From positions 44,306,080-44,370,079 of the forward strand of contig OZ029916.1 of the NCBI GenBank assembly GCA_964023275.1: a stretch of 64,000 bases of DNA. The letters run 5' to 3'. The DNA is from Norana najaformis. Lineage: Eukaryota; Annelida; Clitellata; Crassiclitellata; Hormogastridae. The number at the start of each line of letters is the position of its first letter. The stretch's first letter is position 1. Shown here in pieces: positions 1 through 11,400 of the stretch. The notes below the pieces were generated by a model. The model had not been told where the DNA came from and made no database searches. It was given only the letters and a program-made list of their open reading frames with translations. Both the position numbers and the translations under genes were made by a program.

Positions 1-513
1 GCCTACGTACTGCACGTACGTTTGTGTGCATATATGCATCCATGTATGCATTTGTATGTAGGGTCTATGTATCTATGTATGCATATATGCATGTAAACAT
101 TTATATATGTATGTACATGTATTTATATATGTATCATGTATCAGGAGATTTATTAAGTGCCTTTTCCTCGCGAAGGCGCTCTACCGTTGCGTAAACTGAA
201 TATCCTTAGCGCAGTTGTCTACACAGGACACGGATTGTTGTGATTCAACTGAAGGCCAAAGTGGCTGATGCGTTATTCCACTGGCTTCAATCCAACAGCC
301 CAATCGATGCAGGCAAGCCGTCTTCTGCCATCTGACCTCCCTGTGACCGGCGCGCATAATAAGTGCTTTAAATAAATAAATGTATATGTGTGTATGTGTG
401 TATGTACGCACGAATGCATGTATATATGTGTAGGCTTACGTACTGTACGTACGTATGTATACGTATATATATATATTTATGCATATATGTATGTATGTGT
501 GTATGTAGGGTCT
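1..513. repeat. TATG/TGTA-type imperfect microsatellites (1-135 and 378-513)
   Basis: Two blocks of alternating GTAT/ATGT/TACG tetranucleotides flank a unique-looking segment at about 170-345. The same arrangement, microsatellite then segment then microsatellite, is found at 12,930-13,560, which ties the two places together as copies of one duplicated flank. Confidence 0.8.
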
Positions 514-1354
514 GAATTCTTTTTTCTGAAAGATTTCTTTAGTATCGATTTAGATTTTTCTGAATATGGCAAGACCGTTTTGGCCTCGTTGAAATCTATC
601 CATCACGAACTTCCGGGTTCAAACACCATGGAGCTGGTCTGATTATATGCTCAATTAGTAAAAATAACAATATGTAATGAAAAATCCACAAAGATCAAAA
701 ACATCATAGAAATATCAATTTGAAAAAATAATTAATTTATTAATAATGAAGAATAAAAATTTAAAGTAGGAAAATCAATACTTTTATGTTTAATATAGCA
801 GTGAAGGAAGAGAAGGTTAAAGAAAAAAGATAAGAATAGTAAAAGAAATGTACTGAAAAAGTTCATGAAAACTGAGGTCTAAACATGGTCATCTGATGAA
901 CACACAGAGAAGACTCATGGCGAAAGTTCCAAAACCCTGTCTAAAATATATCGCTGAATTTTAGAAAGATGGTAAAAGAAATGGAAAACGTATGAGATAG
1001 TTCAAAGAGTTCCGTTTTTAGCGGATCCACAGTCCAAATTAAAACACGAAAAGCTTTCCACTGTTACGGATGTAAGGGGCAGCTTGCGTCCAATGAAAAC
1101 TTCGTATAACTCAACTTCATGAAACAAAAGGGAAAATGTTACAGTTAAAACCTGGTGACCTAGCTGTCTGCATAAGGCATAAGAACGAATTGTCAGTTGT
1201 ATGTGCGACTTCACGGAACTCTAACCCTGAACGCAGAGGTGAAAGGCATTTACTTATATTGGAAATCTGTCTGTTCCATCCGATTCGAGCAGGAACTGGC
1301 AGCAAATTCCAAAACGCTTTTTGAATAAGGTCTAAAGTGCAATAATCGACCCAC

Positions 1355-1480
1355 CTTATAGCGTTTCAAACTTTTTGTTTGATTTTGGTGCGTGGGCCAA
1401 CATGCATCTCGCGCGGGCCTACTACGGGTTGAACCCACACAAGCGCATCGACCAAGCCGGTTATTGCACAACCGTGTAAG
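1355..1480 (-). repeat. tRNA-like SINE-type segment in the flank block
   Basis: On the minus strand a B-box-like GGGTTCAACCC lies near 1,430. The segment recurs at about 14,595-14,710 and 24,625-24,720 in the same relative position of the flank block. It lacks a clean cloverleaf, so I read it as an old tRNA-derived repeat and not a tRNA gene. Confidence 0.4.
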
Positions 1481-2408
1481 TTATTTCGTTTCAATTTAAG
1501 TTCAAGCGAACGTTTGAGAGTAAGTTCCGGTGTTACTCTCTTATGTAATTAATAATTAATACAGTTGATAGTATACAGAATTGACATTAAAGATTACTAT
1601 ATCGGTACATTTTCTGTTTTAGGTTTATTTAAGCCTTTTAGCTAAGGCAAATTCACTCGCATTTGTTGTACAACAACAAAAAAGCTTAACACAGGCCATT
1701 TTGCGACTGGTCACCTTAGTTCCAAGTCTATCGCCAGAGGCGCTGCGCTAGGCGAGTAGGCCTGCATATTTAATAAAGGCAACATCGATAAGGCACATAT
1801 TGGATCATATTTAGAAACATAGTAGTTTTTACGAAGATTTAGAGATCGTGATCGTATCGTAATCCCTAGATTTCTACAGCGCCCAACGAAAGCCGCGCCG
1901 CGGGGATCAGCTTATTCACAGGTGCTCGGCTTATTCACAGGCGCTATAATAGCTATAATAAGAGTTGCAGGCCTCAGTTAAGGCCAATACGTCAATAAGG
2001 CGTATGTAAGAGATTACATGTGGCAGATTGCATGTGGCAATCATCTTCATTGCTGTTAAGATTTAGGTTTCATTCACAGTTGTTGGTCCCTCCAACTGGA
2101 ACTCAAAAACATGGCGATGTTCGGAAATCTCTTACTGAGTTTGTCTTTCATTCTTGACATGGCTCTTGACTTGCCTCCTGCAGTTTCTTTCTGTGTCTTG
2201 GTGTTTCCTGTTCTCCGGCTTCAGTGTGCACTTCTGAACTTAGTGAGGGATTCGTTATCATTATCACAGTTGTACTGTTTGTAGATTAAGATGGCGCGAC
2301 GCTCATTAAGGACATCAAGTTGTAATAACAGAGTCGATGGACGATGCTCGCTCAACGTTAGGTAGGATTAAGAAGACAGTAAATTTAGCTTAGAACACTG
2401 AGGTTGTT

Positions 2409-3026
2409 CAAGTCATTGGCGAGGAAACAGTCGGTGTGTGGCAGATAATCCTGCAGAAAATAATTTTCAAGACCTGGTTAATTGTATGTAAGGTTTCAGC
2501 CATTTCCTTTCATTCAGCCAACCTCACAATATTCTTCTCATGCTGATTCCCAAGAAATTCAACTACTCAACAAAGTTATGTGACTGTCTCATTCTCTCTA
2601 TAAGGACATCTCTCAGTGGGCATGTCCTTCTCCTTAGAATCTGGAACTCTCTTCCAGTAAGCTTTCGCTGTGCAGAGTTAATGTTGGCCTCTAGGTCTCG
2701 ACCAAAACCCATCATTTCAAGTCATTGGCGAGGAAACAGTCGGTGTGTGGCAGAAAATCCTGCAGAAAATAATTTTCAAGACCTGGTTAATTGTATGTAA
2801 GGTTTCAGCCATTTCCTTTCATTCAGCCAACCTCACAATATTCTTCTCATGCTGATTCCCAAGAAATTCAACTACTCAACAAAGTTATGTGACTGTCTCA
2901 TTCTCTCTATAAGGACATCTCTCAGTGGGCATGTCCTTCTCCTTAGAATCTGGAACTCTCTCCCAGTAAGCTTTCGCTGTGCAGAGTTAATGTTGGCCTT
3001 TAGGTCTCGACCAAAACCCATCATTT
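2409..3026 (+). repeat. Tandem duplication, two 309-bp copies containing a LINE tail
   Basis: Copy 1 (2409-2717) and copy 2 (2718-3026) differ at only a few bases by eye. Both carry an open frame with a short WNSLPVSFRCAEL-type motif, which is the usual tail of CR1/L2-like non-LTR retrotransposon ORF2. The near identity points to a recent local duplication of a LINE 3' end. Confidence 0.8.
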
Positions 3027-3194
3027 CCCGGACTCATTTCCTCGATGGGCTGTTTCTGTAATTTTTCAGATTTGTGCATTGGCTTTAAACCGGATTTACT
3101 CTCGATATTGTTATGAACACCAACTTGGTTAAGTAGAGACCATCGAGTAATGCCTTGAGCATTGCTACAGTGGCGTTTTAGAAGTTCTTGGATC

Positions 3195-3277
3195 ATAATT
3201 ATAACTATAATTAAGATCATAATAATAATATTAATAATAGTAATAATAATAATTATTATTATTATCAATATTTTATT

Positions 3278-3312
<35 letters not shown>
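3195..3312. repeat. ATT/AAT trinucleotide microsatellite
   Basis: Runs of AAT on the left turn into ATT on the right, giving a partly self-complementary A/T tract. The corresponding tract in the copy B flank (14,866-15,105) has grown into a much longer mixed trinucleotide array. Confidence 0.85.
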
Positions 3313-5451
3313 ACCCGAGGTAGATGTGATATTATTATTTTAGTTATACTTATTATTATTATGATTTTTTTGCATTATTAAGCGCTGATATTTACTAACA
3401 GATAATTAGACTATGTCGCTGAGCAACTGTAGGTGATATTTTTGTTCAGGGTTCCTACGAAGGCCTACAGTGTAATCATGCTTAGGGAGGCTAGAACCTG
3501 TAGTCTATACAGCGCGTTGGAAGTCTAGTAGGCGAACACTCAAACCAATCAGCTAACGTGTCACAACGTCTCCGTCAATATCGTCATCTTTGTCAATAGT
3601 AATTAAGCTCAAACCTCTTAGACCGGGTATATATGATCGTTAGTAAATAATGATAATAAAGACATGTCGGGTTTTTAGGTTCTACACCTGACCTCGCTAC
3701 CATTATCAACTGCGGCCATGCGACAGCCTATGTGTGTAGACTTACTGCTCAGGCAAAGAGACTGACTGTAGGTAGGTCTTCTTTGGTTGCGTCAAGCACT
3801 TACATGTACAAAAAGCCTGAGCAGATGAACCGTTGCGATAGCGCACTCAACGCCAGGTACGACGGGCAAAGTTTACCGAACGCTCGGCTGCACACCTTTC
3901 AACGAAAACCTTCGGTTATGTTGCTTGTATATTGTAAGGATTATAGTCAAGGCGTCTTGACATTTTTTAAAGCAGCGAATTACGAAGATATAAGTTACGT
4001 CTAAATACTAGGCCTTCCTCGTTAGTTTTACGGAAGTGAAGTTGTTTTCTGTATTGGTCCTATCGGCAAAGGCGTTAAGAATCAGGTGAACCAGATTTGT
4101 GCTTAAAATAACCTAGATAGACCTATTGCTTTTAACTGGGTTCATGGCCTGTTCAACAGATCGACGAAGGTGTTAGAGGAATGTTTTGCAAGCGATGGCT
4201 GAATGCATTGTGACTGCGTGGTATTGTTGATAGTTTATTCATACTTCACGGCAAATCTGGCAGCACTGGTAACTAAGGCCTACCAGTTTTAAAAAATGTC
4301 TAAATAGTTCTAAAGCTTTTATACGCTTGTTTGAGTTCTGCGACTTACATGCTGGTGGCATAATTTTTACTACCGAGTTTTTATATGTAAATTTAATGTA
4401 GTTTGTTGATATATATAATTTTATAATAAGCTTACATGTATATTAATGAGGAAAACAAAACTGTGCGAAAAACGATCAAGAAAAGATGTGTACCTAATCT
4501 AGGTAAGATACACAGTTCACGCAACATAGGCAGAACAAAAGGAACCCCACTATCTCCAAGCCTGCGTGTGTCTCAGCCTGTCTGTCTGTGTGCGTTTGAA
4601 TCTATGTGTATGTGCATCCTATCTCTTCTTCGTTCTAAATTACATCTCTTTATTTTTGCGATGGTACTCTTGAAACGAGAACACCTTCAACTGGTGAACT
4701 TAAAAATAACTAAGCTTGGCTAGGCTTGCGTTTTCAATCGTCCTTCAGTTTATCAGTCGTCCCTCCTCTGGCCTGTCTGAGTGAATGGCCGAGAGGTTAA
4801 GATCTGGGACATGTCCTTGGGCTGAGCAACTGAGCGCTAAGGACTAGCTGAAGAACCCTACACAGTAATCGTCTCCAACCCTACACACACCTCGCTATAA
4901 GGCCTTGCCTCTTAATCAGGTATAGGCGTCTGACACGTTATTCCTAAGACCAGCGCTCAAGCCCGCTGACTACCGCGTCACACAGCTTAGCCATTGTCGA
5001 AGTCTTTATCATCGTCAAAATCATCATCACCTTCCTTGTGTGAATTCAATCATTTTTGGTTATTGATCCACAAAAAATAGATATTAACACAGATACAAGT
5101 AATGCATGAATTACACAGGTTACTGCGGTACAAATGACAGACCCAAAAGGCACCAGAGTCCCGCTCAGTTAGTGCCTCTATTACCAAACAAGGCAGCTGG
5201 CGACATAGGACTTAAGCGAATATTAAATATCGCTTAACTAAAGGAAATAACTAAACGAAAAGACAATGGATCATATTTATCACCTAATAGACAAAGAATG
5301 AGATGTATGAACTGAAAAAATGTACAACTCTTACAGTAGTTTAGGATGGCTTGTCATAAAATGCATGTATAGTGTGACTTGAAGTAGCTATATACGATTG
5401 GGGAGTCATATATGCTTTATTGCAAACATTTTTGCATAGAGGGTTTGAGTG

Positions 5452-8400
5452 ATGGATCCGGAAGACGCAGCATACAAGTGTTCACTGACCCCCTACAGTC
5501 TGGAGAAGGCAATGAAGGAGTTGAACGAGGATCCTAAACAACGGATGGGTCAGGTTCAGGCTCTGCGCAAATGGATCAAGGAACAGCCACACCTCGTCTG
5601 TAGGACAGGTAGGTCTCTGTTAAAATAGACCAAATCATTAATTCTAACAGTATTTTTTACCTGTTGTTCCGTCCACCTGGCCTCCGATGAAATGGCGAAT
5701 CCAGGATTGCTTCTGTGTGTGGTAAGGACATTTCTAGAGGGGCGTGACATTCAGGCAGTTAACCATGTAAGAGTCTGGTCTGAGGGCGCCGGCATATAAT
5801 CCAGCGGGCGCAGGGGGAGAGCGAACAACCTGGCTCCTGTAGCTAAATCAGCCACTGCTGCGAGGTATCACAGAGCTTGAAATACAATAAGTGTTGATCG
5901 CACATGACAGACCCGGAATTTGAACCCGGGTGCACAGATAAATCCGGTTTGTTAGCTGCGAGGCCAGCATATCAGTTCACTCAGTACGTACTGCCTCGCA
6001 CCGTATTACTTTTAGCAACATTGTTCCTCACATTGAGTCTCTTCCCCTTCCATGTTCTGTTCTTTCCAGGGCAGCTATATCTGTCGATCTGTGATACGGA
6101 CTAAATGAGAAATTGAAGTGTAGATAATGTAGGTAGGTTCCTCATAATTATATCCGCTTTGACCATGGAGCAAGTGTCCTACAAGTTTATACTCCGAGGG
6201 TATAAAATACACCCAATCCATGTTTCTTAGTCGCTCAATGTATTTTCAATGTCTACCTCTTAATTCTTCCCTCTTCCTGCGACAGGTCGGTCGATTTTGA
6301 ACAATATAACATGCATTAATTAGTCATTTACTCTGCTTTAACGATGTTTCAGTTTGTTTCATTAACACTTCTCGCGTAACAGGTGCTTCCTTATTGTCTC
6401 ATTGGCTCTACTCCATCATACATTACAGATTTCTGCATTTCGGTCTCCTTGGTTCCGGGCCGTAGTACTCTTCGGTCGACTGCCCTTGGACTCATGACTG
6501 TCCTTCGTATGCGCCCTGCTACAGATCAGTCCGTAAGATTTGCTTGTGTTGGACCTACTAGCTGGAATCGCATTTCTCGAGAGCTGCGGCTCGAGCTCCT
6601 CAGTTTGTCCATTCTTCAATTTAACAAGGGCCTAAAGTCTGTATTATTTGACAGTGGCCTCACGGGTAGGGGCGAGAGCGCCCCTGATGAGTTTATTCTT
6701 GAAGTGGCGCTTTGTAAAAGTCAGATTTCAATTACAACTACAATCCCCGTGTACTTCGACCATTTATTATAATCTAACCCAGCAAAATTACTAATACTGT
6801 ATGTCTGACCCTAGCGAATTAAAGGAAGAGGAATTACGCTCAAACGTCAGCTGTAACGAAGTAAAAGTACAAAAAATTTTTTGAAATAATGCTTTACAAG
6901 TAAAAGTAGGCTATTTCCATTTTAAAATATTTCGTTACAAGCTGAATTACTAAAACTATTATCTAAGTGCAGTAACACATCACTTTAGTTTGCTACTTAT
7001 TAGCACGAGAGGTTGGTCTATCGATCGATCTACTAGACAATAATTGCATACCGGCGTTCTGGCTTAGTTCTGATGTTAGCAGACATTATTGACTACTCGA
7101 ACGGCTTTTGCTTCTGGAGTTTTTCTTTGAAGCTGTTATCAGTTGATACGTTGTGCTTCATGAAAACGGCGCAATATGGAGGTCAATTAATAAGTCCAGA
7201 GATGAGTGTGAATTTTGCTGTTTCTGGCAGACACCATGTTTCTGTTGGCGATGCTTCGAAGAGCCAAGTTTAGCCAGCTGCAAGCCAGGAAATTGATCGA
7301 GAACATTCTAACAGCGATAACCCTCTTCCCAGACTATATGTGCAACGTTGACATCCAGGACCCAGGGATCCTCGCATTCATCGAAAAAGGGTCAGTACAA
7401 TGTGCAGACCCACATGGTATACACCTATACTTTAGTCTGGCAGGCCTAAATAAAAAGGAATCGAGACCCAGAGTATGGGGGAACACCAACTCTAATATAA
7501 TGCATTCTGGATATTTCTCTAACATCAATTTGATGTTGTGAAAAAGACATCAATCGATGGTCCTGTCATAGCAAAACTGCATTTCGAAACAACAATCTCC
7601 TCGTCCAGCGAATGATTAAGCAGACAAATCTAAGGGTCCAAAACTTAACATTAAACAGCAAAAAGTAAGTAAGTAAATGGATTGTGCAAATGCCTTTGCA
7701 ATAAACAAATGCAACAAACACGAGTGAGTCGTTTTCTTCATAGCAGTGATTATCATGACTATGATCATGATCATGATGACGATGATAGAAAGAAGCAGTA
7801 AATTTCCTGTCTTGCTTTATGGTTCCCAGACATGAACAACCACAGAATCCTAAATAAGAAGCTATAGCCTTAAAGGTCTTCAGGCTCTCTCATTCGGACC
7901 ATGATAAAACCGACAATTCAGATCTCTTCTGCACCCAGCAGGCGCACAAACTGTCTCTTCTGTGGACATGTCTGCTAATCCATTCGCTTCTCTGTTGTTG
8001 TTTTTAGAATTATCATCTATCCACCAAAGCCGGACAAAGAGGGAAGAAGAATAATTATTATGCGCCCAGGTGTCTCGCTATTTTTCTCTAATTGCCTTCA
8101 ATTAACCGAATCATCCAATCTAATAACTTCTATGGCGCCGTTATCATAATAGCTATGGCCCCATTCGATGGCCGGTTCGAATGAAATCGTAAACACAATC
8201 ATAATTCATTGGGGGAGCCGATTCGGATTTCTATAGGTCAGAAAAACCAGAAGCTCAGCTACGGTGCGTAAGCAAATTGAAACAGATGTCATTAGCCTTG
8301 AGCAGAATGGCATCACAGAACTGACCGAACGAATGCAACTTGGACTGAATTCCAAAGCTGTGGATCAGCAACCGAGAACGCTCTAAAACCCAACACTTTT

Positions 8401-11400
8401 TGTTACGAGGGGCAACAATAATTATAGTGTCTATTGATTCAGTGCAATTTTTGTTGGTATGGTCGTTGAGCATGGAACAGAGATAGGTGGGCTGATTTAA
8501 GTGTAGCACTTTGTCAACTATAAGCCAGATTCTAAGCTGCATTCTTTGCTCGACGGGAAACCAGTGGAAAGAATGCAGTATTGGTATATATTCTGATACT
8601 TACATGTTATATAGCTCTGGCTAGATTTCTGAAAGATTTGTAGTTTGTGTAGATCTATCTCTGTGATGCCAATAAGAATTGAGTTACAGTAGTCAAGCCT
8701 GCTGGAAATCAATGCAGTAGTTAGTGGGATTAAGATAGTATGAGACAAAAGAGATCTGATTCTACGAATATCCCAAATCTTCGAATATTTCAGTTCAGGT
8801 TAACTACGAGTTTTGATCGGCATCATCACCATTCATCATTTGACTAATTTTTGTTTATTGGTGATGATGTATATTGTACCTGTTTTGTTGTTTTTGCTTT
8901 TTTGCTGCTTGACACGTAAAAAATAACTCATTAGATTGTAAATTTGAAAGCCGCTAGTGAAACAGGAACAGCCCTGAATTAAGTGGGTCAGTGGCTCTCT
9001 AGGTTTGATTGACCTATTGACATCTCGACAGTAACGTACAAGTTTTGGTTGAATAAATTCAAACTGCGGTGAATTAACTGTAGTTGATTCAATAAACGGC
9101 TCAATCAATCTCTGCACATTTTAACAACGTTTGTGTTTTCTTGTGTGGTGAAGGTTACATGGACCTGGACGACCCCCTGTTAAGTCCAGCCAACCAGATG
9201 AAATGCAGTATGGGAGTGGGTGAAATGAATCGGGAGACAGATGAGGATGTCTGTGTCAACGGATGGATCTTCGTCGTCGATGGTACCGGATTCGGACCCA
9301 AGCACTTGACGAGCATGCCTATGGATCTACACCGGAAAATGTCCAAAATATTTCAGGTAGAACTTAATAAAAAGCTGTATCTGTTCCGTACTTTGAGCAC
9401 TATATCTCTCTAACGAGGGGTTAAAAGTCGCTACAAAATGCAGTGATATGCTGTTAGACACATGCATAACTACTGCCGCAAACTCAAATGTACGTACGTA
9501 CGTATGGATATACATACATAGGTGCGTATGAAAAAACGTGTGTAGTTACATAGGGCAACGTACCTATGTTTGTATGTATGTGCAGGGGTGTATGTATATA
9601 TGTAGGTAGGAAGGTATATAGGTATGTATAGGATAGGCACATGGGGCATGGTAGCCGATTGGTTAGAGCCTTCGGCTTGTAACTCCGAGAGTACGGGTTC
9701 GACCCTCCGCTAAGACTGTTATTGTGCAGTGCCCTTGAAAGACTACGTTTGCATTAACTACTTACGTACTTTAGTTTGTATGATAATAGAATCAGGAGGA
9801 GAAATGTCAAATGCCATAAATTCAGAGGGGCATACGTCCACTGTATCCCCCTCTGAATCCGCCAGCCACCGCGTAAAATACATGATCTATTTCTTATGCA
9901 GGATTCATACCCTGAGCGTATGAAGGCCTTTCACTACTACAACGTAGGAACCTTATTCGAAGTGTTGATGTCGATGATGAGGCAGTTCTTGAAGAAGAAA
10001 CTCCAGGACAGGGTAAACGAACAACTTTTTTATTTGAGCGACATCGCCATCGCTGTTACCACCGTACATCAACATCACAGTCAGCAACATCACCACAACC
10101 GCCACCATCATCACCAACATCCTCACCACCACCGCTACCAACTGAATCAAAAAAGAATCAATAGGCTTTCTCTCAAATTTTTTAATAGTCAAGAGTTCGT
10201 TCTTTCTTTCTCCCGTCTTCGCTTTTTCTTTCCGTATCTGTCTGTCCGTCCGTCTGTCTGTGTATTTATCTATGTGTCTTTCTTTTTCTCATTCTCTAGA
10301 TTTCATTCCTTCTTTTACCTTTCTCTATTCCTTCCCTCTTTTCTTTCTTCCGTCCTTTCATTTTCTCAATCTTCCTTCCTTCCTACCTTCCCTCCATCCC
10401 TTTGTCCTTTCGTCTCTCTCTCCCTCCTTCTCCTCCCTCCCTCCCTCTTCTTCTTTCCTCCCTTCCTCCCTCTCTCCCTCTTTCCTTCCCTCCTCCCTCC
10501 TTCCCTCCTGCCTACCTTCCTTCCTTCCTTCCTTCCTTCCTTTCTTCCTTCCTTCCTTCCTTCCTTCCTTCCATATTCTTTCTTATTCCCTCTCGTTCTC
10601 GTTGGCATTGTGATATATGGTAGGTTGCTTTGCAATGTATATCCTTTTACTTATGCTGCATTCCTGCAGATCCGAGTACACGACACAATGGAGTCTCTGT
10701 ATAAGGCGATTCCAATGGAACTGTGGCCAGATGAATATTTACCTGATGACTACAAAGGACCATCCGCTGGTTCCATCGATAGCATCCAAGGTCAGTCGGT
10801 GACTTACGACTTTCAGATTTTAGAAATTTCGACATGGCTTCTCTAACGGTTTCCGAGTTTTGACCGCGGTTCACTTTAAGCAACCATCAGCTGATGCCTT
10901 GGTCGTTATGATAGCAGCGCTATAGAAGTCATCATTTTCGATTAGATGAGATTGCATTAAAGATATCATGCACTATTTTTCTTAATAAGGTCCTGCACTC
11001 ACATCATACCAAATTCCTGAACTCCACCATACCCATAATAATCGAAGCTCAAGTATACCATCACGAAATCTACGCCGTTTTATGTAATCTTGTCAAAGCA
11101 CCGGAATACCATTAATCCCAATCATTAATTAGGTAACTACTTCGTTTAAAGCGGCGGTCATGGCTTTTTCGAGCAAGATGAAGGTTGTTCCTGTGTCGAT
11201 AATGACCAATTTTAGCAGATTTCCATATCAAGCTATCACGGTCCGTGCATGGGGACTAAAGTGGCATCGCATCCATTCCAGAGGCAACCGCAATGAAAGA
11301 TCTCACCGATACATTCACTTGAAACGAACAGGGTAGAGGCAATATAAACGCTATACAAAAACGTGCACTTGCATTTACAACCCAGCTGTTCAAGCCTGTA

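Larger units (their letters stand above)
1..5451. other. Upstream flank of CRAL-TRIO copy A, repeat-rich, no gene seen
   Basis: No convincing host exon is visible. The stretch holds TATG-type microsatellites, a flank block (about 181-1500 and on to about 2400) that recurs at 13,105-14,860 and in pieces at 22,413-25,740, LINE 3'-end debris, a 309-bp tandem duplication and an ATT tract. From about 3,400 to 5,451 it aligns by eye with 15,130-16,866 upstream of copy B, so it belongs to the duplicated unit. Short open frames here have no recognisable domain apart from LINE tails. Confidence 0.75.

Noticed and set aside
2540-3061. Two identical small genes in tandem
   Set aside because: They are the two units of the 309-bp duplication of a LINE tail.
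9636-9712. A functional tRNA gene
   Set aside because: A and B boxes are present but the acceptor and anticodon stems do not pair, and related copies exist with the same body; a SINE fits better.
10366-10635. Minus-strand Lys/Glu/Gly/Arg-rich frame
   Set aside because: It is the complement of the TTCC/CTTC tract in copy A intron 5.
9896-10846. A single 316-codon gene on the plus strand
   Set aside because: It is exon 5, the stop-free intron 5 and exon 6 of CRAL-TRIO copy A read together; copy B proves the splice. The open intron is kept as a finding.
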